From assembly GCA_963922205.1 (NCBI GenBank), contig CAWUHX010000381.1, forward strand, positions 1 through 64,000: DNA of 64,000 nucleotides, in the 5' to 3' direction. The stretch's first letter is position 1. Each line of letters starts with the position of its first letter. A model generated the notes under the pieces. That model did not search any database. It saw only the letters and a program-made list of their open reading frames with translations, and had not been told where the DNA came from. Shown piece after piece: positions 10,634 through 23,446 of the stretch. The stretch comes from Romanomermis culicivorax (lineage: Eukaryota; Nematoda; Enoplea; Mermithida; Mermithidae). Made by a program: the position numbers and the translations under genes.

Positions 10634-12104
10634 CACACTACTCTAGTCTAGTCATATTAATCTTTTCATTTTCTCTCCGAAACTCAGTAAATTGGGTTTT
10701 AAATGTCTAAAACTGACGCGGATCGAATGAAATACAAAAAAATAGTCTGTGATAGTTTTTCGAATAAAATTAAGCAATTTTGTCGATTTTTGAGTGAGCA
10801 ACCAAAAGTTTATCTGTGCAACCAAAATTTTCCTCCAAGTTGCACATTTCAACCTGGCCTGTGCAAAAAAAACCCTGCTCGGCAATGCTTTGTGAAAATT
10901 ATTTCCGCCCCCGCCCGCTTTTTCTCCACATTTGCACCACCGTTTTTTCCTCAAATGGGGTCTTTTGAGGAAAAAAATTTCGAAATGAGGAAGAAAATTT
11001 TGGGTATGCTTCTCATTGTGGAGAAAATTTTTGGAGAACTCAAAACCGAAAAGATGCGTTTTGGTGGATTTAAAAGGGTCAAAATCTTAAACTTTTCCGG
11101 CGCTTCGCATCGCGCCGGTCATGGGTATAATCTTTACTATTTTCTATCAGGCGCGGCCGTTAGCATATCTACTTCAACCTACTGGTTAATGCTCAACAGT
11201 TTCTATCAATCAAGTTAGCTCGTTTCATTTTCTAATCGTCAATAGTCAATTATGTCGCTGTACCTGTAAGAGGTCCGACCAGTTGGGAGGCGGGGAAAAT
11301 CCGAAATTTTAAGGGAAGGGGTCAAAAAAAGTCTAAATTTTTCCCGAAAAAGGCCGGAAAAAGGCACTTTTTGCCAGTTATTTTTTAATTTTTTTAAGTC
11401 TGAGAGGGGGTTAGGTATATGGTTGGCCAAGTTGGGGGGCATCTTCCCCCGACCCCCCCCCCCCCCAATTTTTTGTTGTTGTTGAAAAAGCAATTTACTA
11501 CGAAACGATAAAACATCAAACACATCAATAATACAATATAGCAACCACGGGCTTATAGGCAAGGATTTTTCTGTATTCTTTACATACATTATAGAACACA
11601 AAGGCTTTCAAAAAAGGATATTCGTGGAATTAGTTCCCGCAACGTCTTCTAAATAGAAACAGGCGATTTTGAAAGCAAATTTAAAGTATACACTGAACTT
11701 GTTTCAAAAAAACATAACTCCAAGTGGAGGAAATAAACTTACCAAAAGAAGCATAAATGAAAACACAAAAAAACGGTTTGCGACGAAGTTGGCGAGAAAA
11801 CTCTTCCCTAAAGTAATAATTCACGGATGTTCATAACCAATTAAATAATGAGAAAAAAAACAGAAATTATTATAAACACATTCAATATTTAGAGTAAGTG
11901 GCCTACATAATTAGTGTTATCTTATACCTGCTTTTTTTACAAATTTAATTTTTCAGAAAAAACGATTCAAAAGTTTTGTTTTCTAAAATTTCAGATTGCC
12001 TCATACAATTTTGTCTAGGATTATATAAGATAAAATACTTTTGTAGAAACATGATCCTAATAGAGAGATCTCCCTCATACTTCAACTACATTATTGTTCA
12101 ATAA
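10634..12104. repeat. Dispersed repeats, no gene
   Basis: 10640-10890 carries the inverted end of the CAGGG family (CAACCTGGCCTGTGC then AAAAACCCTG). 10920-11220 holds hairpin words CCTCAAATG...TTTTGAGG, GATGCGTTTTGGTGG and a GGCGCTTCGCATCGCGCC variant. About 11247-11470 is a member of a TGTAAGAGGTCCGACC-ended repeat with C/G homopolymers, related to 18037-18295. The rest, 11470-12100, is AT-rich with nothing supportable. The 171- and 120-codon ORFs here are repeat translations. Confidence 0.5.
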
Positions 12105-13636
12105 CTGAAACTTAGTGTCTATCTCAGCAGTTCGGATCCTCTTATTTACTCAGGGACTTGCATTCTTGCCAGCTGTCTTTTTGATTTATTTTTCACTTCA
12201 CCTAGGAAGAAAAAACTAATATCAAGATTCCTTTTTTCTATCATTATCAGAAGCATCAAATTCATTGCTTCTATTTTTGCAATGATATCAACCATACCTA
12301 TACCTCCTGCATTGAGGTGGGGGATAATTTTAGCTTCTTAGTTGCTACTAGATCCTATTAGAACTATTTGACCAAATGAACTTTGTAGCAAATTTTTCAA
12401 TGTATTTAACAAAATTGAGCTTTATATCACAAAACAAAGCTAAATATACCATAGTTTAGACAGAAAATATGTATCAATAATTTTAGCTCTAGCATAATAT
12501 GAAATTTTACTTGATGCTAGGTTTCCTCTAATTTTACTAATATCTTCTTTCAATGCTTCAACATTTTCATCTTGTTCAGCATCCTGCTTATTGAAGTGAT
12601 TCCATAGATTCTCATCTTTTCAACAAGGAAGTCTTCATATTCATGTGGAATATTTTCTTTCAGGTCACCAATGCAAAGAATTTTAGTCTTTTTCTTTTTC
12701 AAAGTAGCCCCAGAGGCTTTTCTGAACATTTCATACCCATCAAAAATTATCTTGACTGATTCATAATTCTTCAAGAAAAAATCTGTATCATCAGCATAAC
12801 AATTTATCTTGAATTCTTTCCCTAGAACTTGTAATCCTCTTATTACCCTATTTTTCCTGATGTAATTGCATACTGTCTCTGATACAAGCACATAAATCAA
12901 AGGTGATAAAGGACAGCCTTGCCTTATTCCTCTGCTTACATTAAATGCAAAAGTTTCATAGCCATTGACCAATAATGATTATTGCAATTCCCCTAAATTA
13001 TAAATTATTTTTATCCATCGTATGAATTTAGGATCAAAGTTGAAAAAACCAAAGCACCAAAGATATACAGTCGCATTCAACAATGTCAAAAGCTGACATG
13101 TAATCTACTAATCAAATTAAAGCTTTTTCTTCTGTTTCCTTTTGATAATGTATCAAATTATAGATAGACAACAGTCCATCTCTGATATCTCTTCCTTTCA
13201 CTGCACATGTCTGGTTTTCATGTACAGTGCCAGGCATGATACTTTTCATTCTATCAACCAAGATTTTGCCAAAATTTTATAATCAACATTCAACATTGTT
13301 ATTGATCGCCAACTATACTTCTTTCAGACTTATCATGTTCTCCTTTATATATCTGAGATACCATGATACATTGTATTAGTCATCTTACCTGAATCATATA
13401 TAATAGAGAACAATTTCTTCAATTAGGTGTACCAAAGAATCAATAAACTTTTGCTAATACTCAGTAGGAATTCTGTCACTTCCAGGTGATTTTCCTTTCA
13501 TGAATGAGAAAATTGCCTTTCTAATTTCTTCTTCTGAAAATTCTTCTCTGAGTAACCTGTTTTGATCATCGGAAACCATTTTAGTCGATTTTCCTTCTAA
13601 GAAAATTTCTTTGTGTTGTCTGCTTTGCTTCAGTTA
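12105..13636 (-). pseudogene. Decayed non-LTR retrotransposon RT fragment
   Basis: On the minus strand the sequence translates piecewise to a protein related to the intact element at 6679-10047, covering about its residues 430-950. Visible blocks are EEFSEEEIRKAIFS, KGKSPGSDRIP, RGIRQGCPLSPLIYVL, NCYADDTDFF (the catalytic box is retained) and, near 12150-12190, KSKRQLAR. The longest open piece is 12550-12972 (140 codons). Frameshifts and stops separate the others. It is a different, older subfamily than its upstream neighbour and cannot encode a functional product. Confidence 0.85.
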
Positions 13637-13730
13637 CTCATGTGTGTCGGATATCTGGATATCTGGGCAGATATTTGGAAAGACGAATATTCGGATGTAT
13701 CCGGATATTTTCACTGTTCAAAAAAAAGTA
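13637..13730. repeat. Subterminal-repeat fragment, keyword GGATATCTGG
   Basis: A short segment has iterated GGATATCTGGATATCTGG and GGATGTATCCGGATATT words. It resembles the subterminal region of the hAT element at 13928 but uses a different word. Probably a fragment of a related element. Confidence 0.4.
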
Positions 13731-14290
13731 AGGGTTACTGAGAACTGAGAAGTTAGGTGCTACATTATTACACAAAGTTTCAGCAACAAAACAACAAAAG
13801 GTTCAAATTATATAAGTGTATATACTGTCCATACTATTCACTGCATCATATATATTATTCATTGCAGGTTTTTTTTGGCATGAGTCCCATTAGCATTCAT
13901 TCTAATAAAAAAATATTTCATTAGCACTAGGGATGGGCTGGATTGACTTTTTTGATGACAGCAGATCCGGATCCAGATCTTGAAAAATTTGGTTCGGTGG
14001 ATCTGGATCCGATCCGGATCCAAAAAAATTTGGTTCAGTGGATCTGGATCTTGAGAGACAGATCCAACTGTATCCGGATCAGATCTGGATTTTTCAATAA
14101 GTACATGTACTATGTCTGATTTGTCTAAAATCGAGTTGTATGAATTAATATTCATTGGTGTCAATAGATTAATAGATTATTAATGATTGAGGTGTTTGTT
14201 TATCGAAATAGTCCACATGTACTAATTACTAATTTTCATTCATTAAATTGTATTCATGTTTAGATTTATATTATTTTCATCGAAAAAGGA

Positions 14291-14512
14291 ATGAATAGAA
14301 ATGGAAACTTTTTTTCAGAAATTATGGATTCTAGTTCCTTTTTCACTAGCAGAGTGTGGGACAACTTCGCAGTGTCCCCAGATGATGAAGAAAAGGCAAA
14401 GTGCAATAAATGCAGAATACAGTTATCCAGAAAAGGTTGTGGTACTGGATGTCAGAGAACACATTCGGAGAGGAAACATTTGGCTATATATAAGCAGTTT
14501 GCAGCTAAATAA
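14291..14512 (+). pseudogene. BED-type zinc finger remnant of hAT transposase
   Basis: A 73-codon ORF contains SRVWDNFAV, CNKCRIQLS and a THSERKHL histidine pair, matching the Cys2-His2 BED finger that hAT transposases use to bind element ends. The rest of the transposase (catalytic RNase H-like fold) is missing. It lies between the subterminal repeats of the 13928-15035 element. A truncated product of this type could in principle bind ends without cutting them, but no evidence of expression is visible. Confidence 0.75.
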
Positions 14513-14714
14513 AAAGAAGATAATGGAAATAGGAGTAATTGTGGAACAAATTGCTACCAGTATAGTTATGTTAAAGAATTAAGTTTTGTGTTTTTCTTTA
14601 AGCATAGCCAAAAAAGTGAACCTAGCAACTCAAAACCAAATTAAAGCATGAACTTAAATCTGGACAATTGGACAAGGCAGAAAGTAAACTTAAATTAGCA
14701 CTAGCAAAAAGATA

Positions 14715-14875
14715 AAACAATAGCACTACCTTCTGAACATATATTCAGTGGTGCTGGTCAAATTTACAATCCTACCAAAAATCGTTTGAAGGATGATACT
14801 GTTGTAAAATTACTGTTTGTCAACTATAATTCTGCTACCATTGACTTGAAATTTTTGCAAAATTTCATGTGAATA
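14715..14875 (+). pseudogene. hAT C-terminal dimerisation region remnant
   Basis: Translation gives LPSEHIFSGAGQIYNPTKNR followed by a DDTVVKLLF block, the conserved C-terminal hATC motif. It follows the BED finger by about 200 bp with stops between. The catalytic core has therefore been deleted and the two ends of the gene brought together. Confidence 0.75.
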
Positions 14876-15043
14876 ACAATGAATAAAGATGCGGTTATGA
14901 CCGGATCTTAGTCATTGACAACAGCGGATCCGGATCCGGATCTTAAAAAATTTGGTTCAGCGGATCCGGATCAGATCCAGATTAGGCAGATATCTGCAGA
15001 TCCGGATCCAGATCTGGATACCCGACCCATCCCTAATTAGCAC

Positions 15044-17247
15044 TATTGACAAATGTTATTTCGTTGGTGTCAAACTACAGTGCGGGTGCGAGTTTATCAA
15101 CTCTAATAACATGCCTCTATTGTATTGACTCATGAAATTATGCTTGATATTGGTACGTTTAAAAGGAGTAAGACTCTCATCTGATTCTAATTAAATCAGT
15201 TCCGTACATTATGCACTTGATTAGTTGACCGAGAAGTAAGTATTCAGTAGTTCTGTTTTCGTTTCAGCAGTTTGATGATAATACTTTTAGGATATGCTAA
15301 ATTCGCATTCTGTTTCGATGAACGTTTACATCTTTTCATTGTATCTGGAACTATTTGTGGAAATGGCGATTTTTGATTTTTCACCACAATTTTGTGTTAT
15401 TCTCAACTTTCTTCTCGAACTTTTTTCGAAAATTTCTCCCTTTCAGTCATTGGCACCATGCTGAAAAACCCTGCTATATACATTAACATCAAATTTGGCA
15501 TACTGAACCAATCTTAAAGAGAGTAAGAATCCCACTGCAAAAGCATTGTGTAAACAACTTTAACAGTGATTAATGCAGTCCGTCTTGGATTCCGAGCATT
15601 TATTTCAAGAATTAGATTCGAATTTTGTGTTCAAAAGTCGTAATTTCTAGAATTTTATTTGAAAAACCAGTAGGTAATTTATTTGTGAACTGTCATGCAC
15701 TTGGTCGAAAATATTATATGAGTAAGAAAAGTAGAAATTTCTGCAAACTACTTCCATGAAGCTTTTGAATTGATTTTACGTTAGGAAAGAAATATAATCT
15801 CCTCAAAAAGCTTAGAGACTTGACGTTATTGATCTTTCTCAAAAACTGTGTCAAGTAAAAAATGGGAATCTTCATTAAATATTATGATAAAATATTGAAC
15901 TACCAATTAAAAAATGAAATATGTTAAGTGATGAAGAAAGGTAAACATGATAAAAGTTGCACCTGTGTCAGGCTTTTTTATTTTTGCACAGGATAGATGC
16001 AATGTGCAACTTGGGGGAAGTATTCAGTTGCACAGAGAAATTTTGGTTGCTCACACTAAAATTGATAAATTCATTCTATTTCATCAGAAAAAAGATGAAA
16101 ATCTAGTTTTTTGCGTTGCATTTAATTTGCGTCAGTTTTAGACTTTTGAAACTGTATTTTCTGAGTTCTGGAGAAAAAATGAAAAGTCCAGCAACTGTTA
16201 CTTTTTCGGCGCGCAGCGCTGGAAAATTTAGACTTTGTGAATCCTAAAACATCGGGAAATTTTTTTTAAAAACTCATTTTTCTGCAACTATCGTATATCA
16301 TTCCTTGTTTTTTCACTATTTGGCAAAGACGTCATATACATTTGTCTACCATTTTATCAATCATGATTATACATAAATCTAAATAAATTGTTTTTAGATG
16401 ATGTAAAGCATGAAAAAGTGTGACATTTTGTCTCGGATTATTCCGGCGCACAGGGGCCAGAGAAAAAATTTGTATTTTGGCATTCTAGAATTCTGGAGAA
16501 TGAATCTTATGAACCTTTGTTCTGTGATCTTATGTTTCTGCGAATTCAATGAGTTTTCAGTCGGGCGGGAAAAAATGAAATTCGAAAATCAGGCAAGCAA
16601 ACAAGAATTTGATTTCTTCATTTTTCAACCGGTAGGAGCGCCAGTCAATGTCCTCGCTTGAGCTGATGATGTTTTAATGATTTTCTAAATGCAAAATAAT
16701 ATGTTCACGAAAAGTAAACTTATTAAGGTCCGCAAAAAGATTTTTGAAAATAATCGAAAAACGTCTTGATTTTTTCATCGAATAAGTACAGGACCAAGCA
16801 TTTATTCAAAATACATTGATGCTTAATTGCTATGGGCATAAACTAGGGAGAAATTTTCTAACCACGCAATAGAAACGATAGAATCATAAATCCATTGAAA
16901 TTCTGTGGGAAGCGCTGAAAATTTTTTAGTATTTCCTCTTTAAAACGCATATAATGCTTTTTCGGACACAAAATTTATTAACCTAAACATAAGGGCCGTC
17001 AGACTCCAGGTTGCACTGTGCAACTTGGCAGAAAAAGTTTGGTTGCACAGCCCGAAATTTGGTTGCTGTGAGCAAAAATAAAAAACGCTGGCCTGCGCTA
17101 GGTAATATATAATATTGATGATTAAAATTATAAACGCGCCGAAAAATTTTAAGATTATGACCTTCTAAAATGCGCCAAAATGCATCTTTTCTGTATCTGA
17201 TCTCCAAAATTTTCTTCCCCAATTAGGGAAATAGTTCAAAATATGTT
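15044..17247. repeat. Dispersed repeats, no gene
   Basis: 15590-15960 is an inverted partial copy of the unit at about 700-1050. 15960-16830 matches the order seen at 2210-2810 (TTTGCACA, GTGCAACTTGGGG, GGTTGCACAG, a GGCGCGCAGCGCTGG word, then TCGGGCGG). 16985-17220 holds GGTTGCACTGTGCAACTTGG, another end of the same family. No convincing coding region was seen. Short ORFs have no recognisable domain. Confidence 0.5.
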
Positions 17248-17255
17248 TCGCTTTT

Positions 17256-17455
17256 CAGGGGTTTTTTTTCCGTACAGTACGGATTTTTTTCAGGTGGTAC
17301 GGAAAAATTTTATAGGAATTTCCGTACGGTACGGAACTATTTTTTAACTAACTTAACTATTTTTGCGCCATAGGGAAATAAGTTAGGCGGTACGGAAATT
17401 TTTTCACTGGATTTCCGTACGGTACGGATCGATCGGTACGGAAAAAAAAGCCCTG
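17256..17455. mobile_element. 200-bp MITE, keyword CCGTACGGTACGG, 8-bp TSD
   Basis: Ends are CAGGGGTTTTTTTTCCGTAC and GTACGGAAAAAAAAGCCCTG. A perfect 8-bp duplication TCGCTTTT flanks it (17248-17255, 17456-17463). CCGTACGGTACGG or close variants occur several times at both ends. It has no coding capacity. End sequence and duplication length indicate a hAT-type element. Confidence 0.92.
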
Positions 17456-17463
17456 TCGCTTTT

Positions 17464-18036
17464 CCGAATTTTTTTTCTCCAAAAAGCATAATTTGGGGAA
17501 AAAACAGTGCACCCGTCCCGCGCTGCAACCACACTGTTTTTTCTCATTTCGTGCTTTTTGGGGGAAAAATTCATGAAAGGGAAAAAATTCTGGGCTCTTC
17601 CTCTATTTGGGGAAAAAATTTTGTTGATCGGTACAGAAAAGATGCATTTTGGTGCATTTTTTGGGATTCGAAATTTTTTTATTGAATAATTCAAACACAT
17701 TATGGTTCTTTTTTTTTGTTAAGCACAGATTATGTCAGCTGTCGGATTTCTATGCTGTTTATATTTGGGGCTTCCTTGTTTTGGATAGTTCTGATATATT
17801 CTTTTCTTACCTTACTCAAAGTCAAAATTTTTTGTTTTTTATCATTTCTGGTAAATAACTGACAGAAGGAATTGTGTTCAGAAAAGCTCAAAAATTTATA
17901 AGTAAGGCATATGGCTGCATTACCAAAGGAAAAAACACATTGCTAAAATGGCGAAAAAAATTTGACCTCCTTCACCTAATGCACAAAAATGTCCACAACT
18001 CCTTCTTTACTTATGCTGTTTTAAGATTATTGAAAC
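17464..18036. repeat. Hairpin-rich repeat segment, no gene
   Basis: Contains TTTGGGGAAAAAACAGTG, an inverted CACTGTTTTTTCTC, TTTGGGGGAAAAATTC and GATGCATTTTGGTGCATTTT. This is the same module order as at 3960-4110 and 10920-11070, with different stem words. The 98-codon minus-strand ORF here is a repeat translation. Confidence 0.45.
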
Positions 18037-18295
18037 CATGTACTTGTAATTGGGGGAGGCCTCATCGTCAACTTCTTGGAACCCTATAGCCAAATTTTGG
18101 GACCCCCACTCACTCGAAAAAATTTGGAAAAAAGTAGTTTTTTGGTTTTTTTCGGGAACATTTTTCAAATGCTCGGCTTTTTTCGACTGTTTTCGGACTT
18201 TTAGGGTCCCCTAAAATTTTCGAAAACTAGGTATACCCACCTATAACAAATTTGCGCTTGCCCCCTCCCCACTGGTCGGACCTCTTACATGTATA
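18037..18295. mobile_element. Small non-autonomous element (TACTTGTAA / TTACATGTA ends)
   Basis: The element begins CATGTACTTGTAATTGGGGG and ends GGTCGGACCTCTTACATGTATA. Flanks ATTGAAAC and ATTGAAGA may be a diverged 8-bp duplication. Related copies lie near 11247-11470 (inverted), 30785-31330 and 56936-57190. No coding sequence. Confidence 0.6.
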
Positions 18296-18355
18296 ATTGA
18301 AGACATTCTGATTTCTGAAGCCAGTGATTTACTAAACTAACTTCTAGACTGTCAG

Positions 18356-19741
18356 CAGGGTTTTTTAGGCCAATTTGGAGCCATGGCTCCTAAAAATTTA
18401 TAGGCACAATCCAAATTGACTTGGAAAAATTCGAACCTAACCACCCTTTAGAGCCTAACCATCCTTATAGGGTTTCCGCGCGGAGATGCATTATTGTGCA
18501 TTTTGACATAGGATATACCAAAAATTTTTGGACGCTTCACGCCAGATTTCAAATCATCATCCTGGTATCATTTCTATTGTGCCATTTGAAAATTTCGGCC
18601 CAGCTTATGCTTAAGCTTTCAAAAACCAGCATGTTATGGATGAATGTTTGGCCTTGTATTATTTTTTCCACGTATTTGACGAAAGTCAAGATTTTCCTAC
18701 ATTATTTTTACAGAATTGTTTTGCGGCGCTTTAGATTTTTTGACTTTGATGAACAAAACTTTCTGCATTTGGTAAATGATTAAGCATAGGAAAATGGCAG
18801 AGGTTCTTACTATCTAAAGAAGCCATCCAGATTTTGAATTTTAGTTTGCCATCGAAAACACATTGAATTCACTGAAAATAGACCCTTCACGCAGGAAAAA
18901 GATGATAAAAATATTCATTTTCCAATGCTATTAAATATCATAATCTAACATTTTCTTCCAGTGCTAAGCGCTGGAGATATTTACGTCCGAAGTAAAATGC
19001 CTATCACGTTTTTTTATACTTTACATCATTGGAAAGCAATGGCTTTTGATAAATAATTGTGATTGGTAAATCACTGGCTCCAGACTGTGTAAGATCAAAA
19101 ATGGAGGTAAAATGTGTGACCTCTTCCACCAATCAAATGATAAAAGATTATGATGGGTCATCGGCAGTTGCAAAATAATGTGCTGAAAAATGTATTTTCC
19201 GATGTTTTCGTGGCCTCCAAATCAAAATTTTTCGGCGCTAGGCACCGAACAAGTTACTTTAGCCAGACTTTTGATTTCGGACACAAAATTCCGGAAATTC
19301 AGTTTTAAAAGTCAACGCGAAGTGAATGAAATACAAGAGAAGTAACTTTTAATCATTTGTCTGATGAAATGGAGCGAATTTATCAATGTGAGGAACTAAA
19401 AATTAATCTGTGCAACCAAATAGTTTCTCCAAGTTGCAGATCAACCTGGCTTGTGCGGAAAACCCATGATGATTGATTTGAATAATGACTGATCTAATAT
19501 ATGAGCCTTTTTATTCTGTGTGTGATTAAGAATGTATTCAAAATGATTAATCTGTTATGTGCCCTTCTACTTTGATTCTGAAAGTGTTTTTGACTACATA
19601 GATTTGTTTAAAAAAGCATTGTTTTTTGTTTCCATATTTATTTAAAAACTTATAGGTTTTGGCTGGTTGAAATCCGTATTGGCCTGTAAGATTTTGACCA
19701 TAGGAGCCAAATCGTCTGTCGAGAAAAATGAAAAAACCCTG
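18356..19741 (+). mobile_element. Non-autonomous hAT-like element, keyword GGAGCCATGGCTCC, copy 1
   Basis: The TIR CAGGGTTTTTT is present at both ends, with a perfect 8-bp duplication ACTGTCAG (18348-18355, 19742-19749). GGAGCCATGGCTCC lies just inside the left end and GGAGCCAAAT inside the right. The interior (about 18468-19460) is itself bounded by AGGGTTTCCGCGCGGAG and GTGCGGAAAACCC, so the element is composite. No transposase is encoded. Two sister copies lie in introns at 28664-30091 and 36801-37935. Confidence 0.92.
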
Positions 19742-19749
19742 ACTGTCAG

Positions 19750-20807
19750 ATAATCAGATAATGATAGCAAAACATCAAAAAAAGATGATTTTCGAATGAT
19801 CTAATGCATTAGGAGATTGGAAAAAGTTCAGTGGTAGATATTTTTGTAGTGATAAGTACATTATTTCTTTGATTTGCATATCATTAATGCCTGCGCAGAG
19901 CATGAGAAAATTTAACAAATATTCGTATTTTTGATTTTTGGAAAATGAATCTAAGTTTTGTTTCCTTGATAAATGGTTAAATGCAACTAAAATTCAATAA
20001 TCAGGCAAGCAACCGACAATTTGGATTCGTCAAATAGCAGGAAAATATGTCACTTTGCCATACTGATGAGATTTTTATTATTATCCCAATGCTAAAAGTT
20101 TATAATTACAAATTGTAGAAATTTTTATAGACAACAAAAAGATTGCAAAAATAATCGAAAAAAATCATGATTTTCATCCAACAATACTTAAACACAGCAC
20201 CTTAATGTCAGAAATCACTTATAAAACAATGAGATGATACATTTTAATTGATTACTACTATTTAATGTTGGATATTTAGTGAAGTAGACATGCTAAACGG
20301 CAAGTCTAAGCTGGATTATAGTAAATAATGATTCTTACAATCACTGCCGGCACTAAGCGTCAGGAAATTTTAGGAATGAAATGCACCAAAATGCATGTTT
20401 CCGACTTCGATTTCCCAAAAAATTTTGCAGAATTTGGCGGAAACACCCCGGCACAAAAAAGAAACAGTGTCATCAGTCCTGAAAGTTTGGGACGCTGGCT
20501 TAACTAAGCTATGCTTTTCTGCGAGACTGTGATCAAGAAAAAAAAATTTAACTGTATAACTTGGGACATCAACAATTATTTTTTAACAGCTAAGAGAGAG
20601 AGATTTAAGCTGCTGACTCCTAGCACGTGGAAAACCAAGCCGCTAAGCCTAGCGAAAGTCTTGGCTTAGGGCTGAGACTAAGGCAAACCCAAAGCCTGAC
20701 CCTTCAACGAATCAAATGCACAAATCCTGCAAATAAGAATTAGGCCTATGTTGCTGTAATAAATATGTAACGACTCGACATTTATCAAGTTTCATAATCT
20801 AAAACAT
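19750..20807. other. No gene seen; repeat fragments
   Basis: Mostly AT-rich. About 20340-20420 carries a CCGGCACTAAGCGTCAGG hairpin variant and GCACCAAAATGCATG. About 20645-20690 has a few TTAGG/CTTAGGGC words. Nothing else can be supported. Confidence 0.45.
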
Positions 20808-23446
20808 ATGTGTAATTGGGGAAAAATCTCATAACGCCTCCTACAGACATCGTCGGCCATATGGTAATCCCCCTTCAGGATTTTTCAATCATATGGTAGC
20901 CACTAGAGGTTTATCTGTACCCGGACCCGAAATGTGACTTGTTAGGCTGCTGTGGCGTTGGATGGTGATGTGACTGACCTTTGGGTTTATACAAAAGAAG
21001 TTGCAACAGTTCTGACCACAGGCTAACAAACTACAAACACACTAAAACTCTCTCGCACGGACTCACTGATACATTCACCAGTACTTTCCTGAGCCTCAGG
21101 CAGAATGCCATGACACGTCCTCAGGAGATTCTACCCCAGTCTCCAATCCTAATCTTATTAAACTTTCCACTACGCTCACAAAATAATACAAGTTACCGCG
21201 TCAAGCTTGTATTGGGAAAATAAAGCGACGCCCTCAAATACCATAAAAATAATTATAGGAAGACGATAAGAGCGACGCATAGCAAACCAAAAAACTAATG
21301 ATAAAAAATTAACCAAAACCACGCGAAACAGTGGCAACATAAATCTATGTAAATTTATTCTTTTCTTCTCGCCACTTTTTGCTGCATCCACCACCTGCGC
21401 GCCGAAGCCAGAACTTGAACACGTGCACCTATAATAACCCTGACAGACCCGAAATTACCCGACCATTTTGTTGGACCCGGACCCAATATTTTCAAAATTT
21501 CGGACCCGGACCCGATATTCTTAAAATTTTGGACCTGGAGCTGTTCTTGGATCCGATGAAATTGTCACAATTCTGATTCGGGTCTGATGTATAATATAGT
21601 CATTCAGCTGAAAACAAATACCGATGTTTTAAGAATGTGATATTACATTAATTAACTAATGAAACATTAAAAGTAACGAATCAACACTTTATTGCTTAGA
21701 TCATCTTCAGACTGACTTAGATTTAAAATCTACTGCACCCAAGTTATATTTCAGGAATAGTTTTTCGGCCGTTTTTTCTTTCATCTTTTCAATCTTGATT
21801 TTTATTTATAAATATTAATCTAAGGATCAAAAATTAGATTTTAGAGATGCTTACTCACTAATATTTCACGAGAGATTAGTGACTCAAATCGGTATATTGT
21901 ATCTCAACCAAACCATGAGATTTCAGTATGATGTTATTTCTCTCACATTTATTTTAAGATGCAGTTGTGAGAAGTTCGAATATGAATATGATAAGTTGAA
22001 AATGAATCATACCCGAGAATAGGCTATATTGTGTAGTTTTACCATAGTGTGTTTGAAATTTTTTTTCTAGTGTTTTACTATCTACGTTTTACACCTTTGA
22101 AAGTGCCAAAAGTAGGCGGGAAAAGCCGAAAAACTCGTTTGGAGCTCTTTCCAGACATAAGGATGTCACAGAATGTTTTCATTTTTTTTTGTAGGGACTA
22201 ATGTCTGACATATTATGTTAAAATTTCAATACCATTTTTGTGCGGTTTTTTTGAGTTGTTGGGATTGGCACACGTTGCACTTCTATTCAAATATATTTTT
22301 GAATTTGAATGAATTCCCAATCAATAAAGTTCTGAGAAAACTGGATTTGCCATCAACTATATAATAAACAAAAAAAATGTGGCTTTAAAGCTAGATAAAT
22401 TTTGATTCATCTATTTAAATTTGTTCATTAAGTTTGAGAAATCGAGCTATTCTGACGTTTCTTTACAGAAAAACGCAAGAGTTATTCCAATGAACGTCTT
22501 TAATGTTTCCTGCATCCCGTTGATGGCATATTTTGTGGCAGTAAACAGCATTTTTGTATCAATTTTCAAGATGTGCAGACACCTACAGCTCCCAAAAGGG
22601 TACACAAACCTGATTTAAATTTTAACACTATGTCTTGGGCACTAGTGGCTACAGAAGTAGAGGAAAAATTCCGTGGAATCTTATAGGAGGGTGCCAAAAA
22701 AAGCTTCAAATGACTCTTTCAGCTTATTTCGACTCCATTTTTGACACTTAAGAGAGTATGATGTCAGAAAATTTCTTTCATACCTTCTGCATTAAATGAA
22801 CATTTGAAGATTTATATTTCCAAACAGGGATAGAGACTGAAAAATGCCAGAAAATGTAAAATTTCCAAATTTTGGAGTGCTGTAGGTATGCGAATTTTGA
22901 TTTTTGCGCCGAATATATGCTGTCACAATACTCAGCATATAAAACCGCTCAAAATATCTCATTTTCAGATATTAATAATTTCCAACTTATCATAGGTCAA
23001 TGGAACAGTTAGGTCAAATCTGTCAGAAATCGTTGCTGAATAATGTAACACAGTATAGCATGTGCAAAAATATAACGAACCGGACCCGAAATGAGGCCCG
23101 AAATTACCCGACTATTTTGCTTCGATATCCTCAAAATTTAGACCTGGAACCGGTTTCGGACCCGATATTCTTTAAATTTTGGACCCGGACCCGATATTCC
23201 TAAAATTTTGGACCCGGACCCGTGCCTAGACCCGACATTCTTAAAACTTTTGACCCGATAGATCTCTAGTAGCCCCGAGGACACTCATACTATTGGTCCA
23301 AAAAAAACTGAAAATTTATGAAAAATAATCTTTTTTGAGCAAAAACCATTAAAAATGTCCAATTTTTTGGCGCCTCGCTCTACATTTTCACGGTTTTTAG
23401 ACCAAAATTACTATTTTTTTAATTATTTCAAATTTTTTGGCGGGAG
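20808..23446. repeat. Copy of the CATACATGTAA-end element split by insertions
   Basis: The left part (20808-20903, CATATGTGTAATTGGGG...CATATGGTAGCC) and continuing sequence at about 23269-23446 (CCCGAGGACACTCATACT...) match the uninterrupted relative at 23447-23600 across the junction. The copy was therefore split by the 20904-23268 insertion. Its far end is unclear because another family member sits at 23447. Confidence 0.7.
20904..23268 (+). mobile_element. Non-autonomous hAT-like element, keyword GGACCCGGACCCGA, copy 1
   Basis: The element starts TAGAGGTTTATC and ends GATAGATCTCTA. An 8-bp duplication with one mismatch flanks it (GTAGCCAC 20896-20903, GTAGCCCC 23269-23276). The ends carry GGACCCGGACCCGATATTCT words: one copy at the left end, more in about 21440-21570, and several at the right (about 23080-23260). 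The 2.4-kb interior is AT-rich without a recognisable transposase. Related copies are at 58123-60173 and 63505-64000. Confidence 0.88.

Larger units (their letters stand above)
13928..15035 (+). mobile_element. Internally deleted hAT transposon, 8-bp TSD
   Basis: Terminal inverted repeats TAGGGATGGG / CCCATCCCTA are flanked by a perfect 8-bp duplication ATTAGCAC (13920-13927 and 15036-15043). Both subterminal regions (about 13960-14090 and 14905-15020) are packed with GGATCCGGATC-type words. Inside, only two pieces of a hAT transposase remain: a BED zinc finger and a C-terminal dimerisation block. At 1108 bp it is too short to be autonomous. Confidence 0.92.

Noticed and set aside
10703..11218. 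171-codon plus-strand ORF
   Set aside because: It spans the CAGGG-family end, hairpin words and a GGCGC hairpin, all repeat sequence, with no domain.
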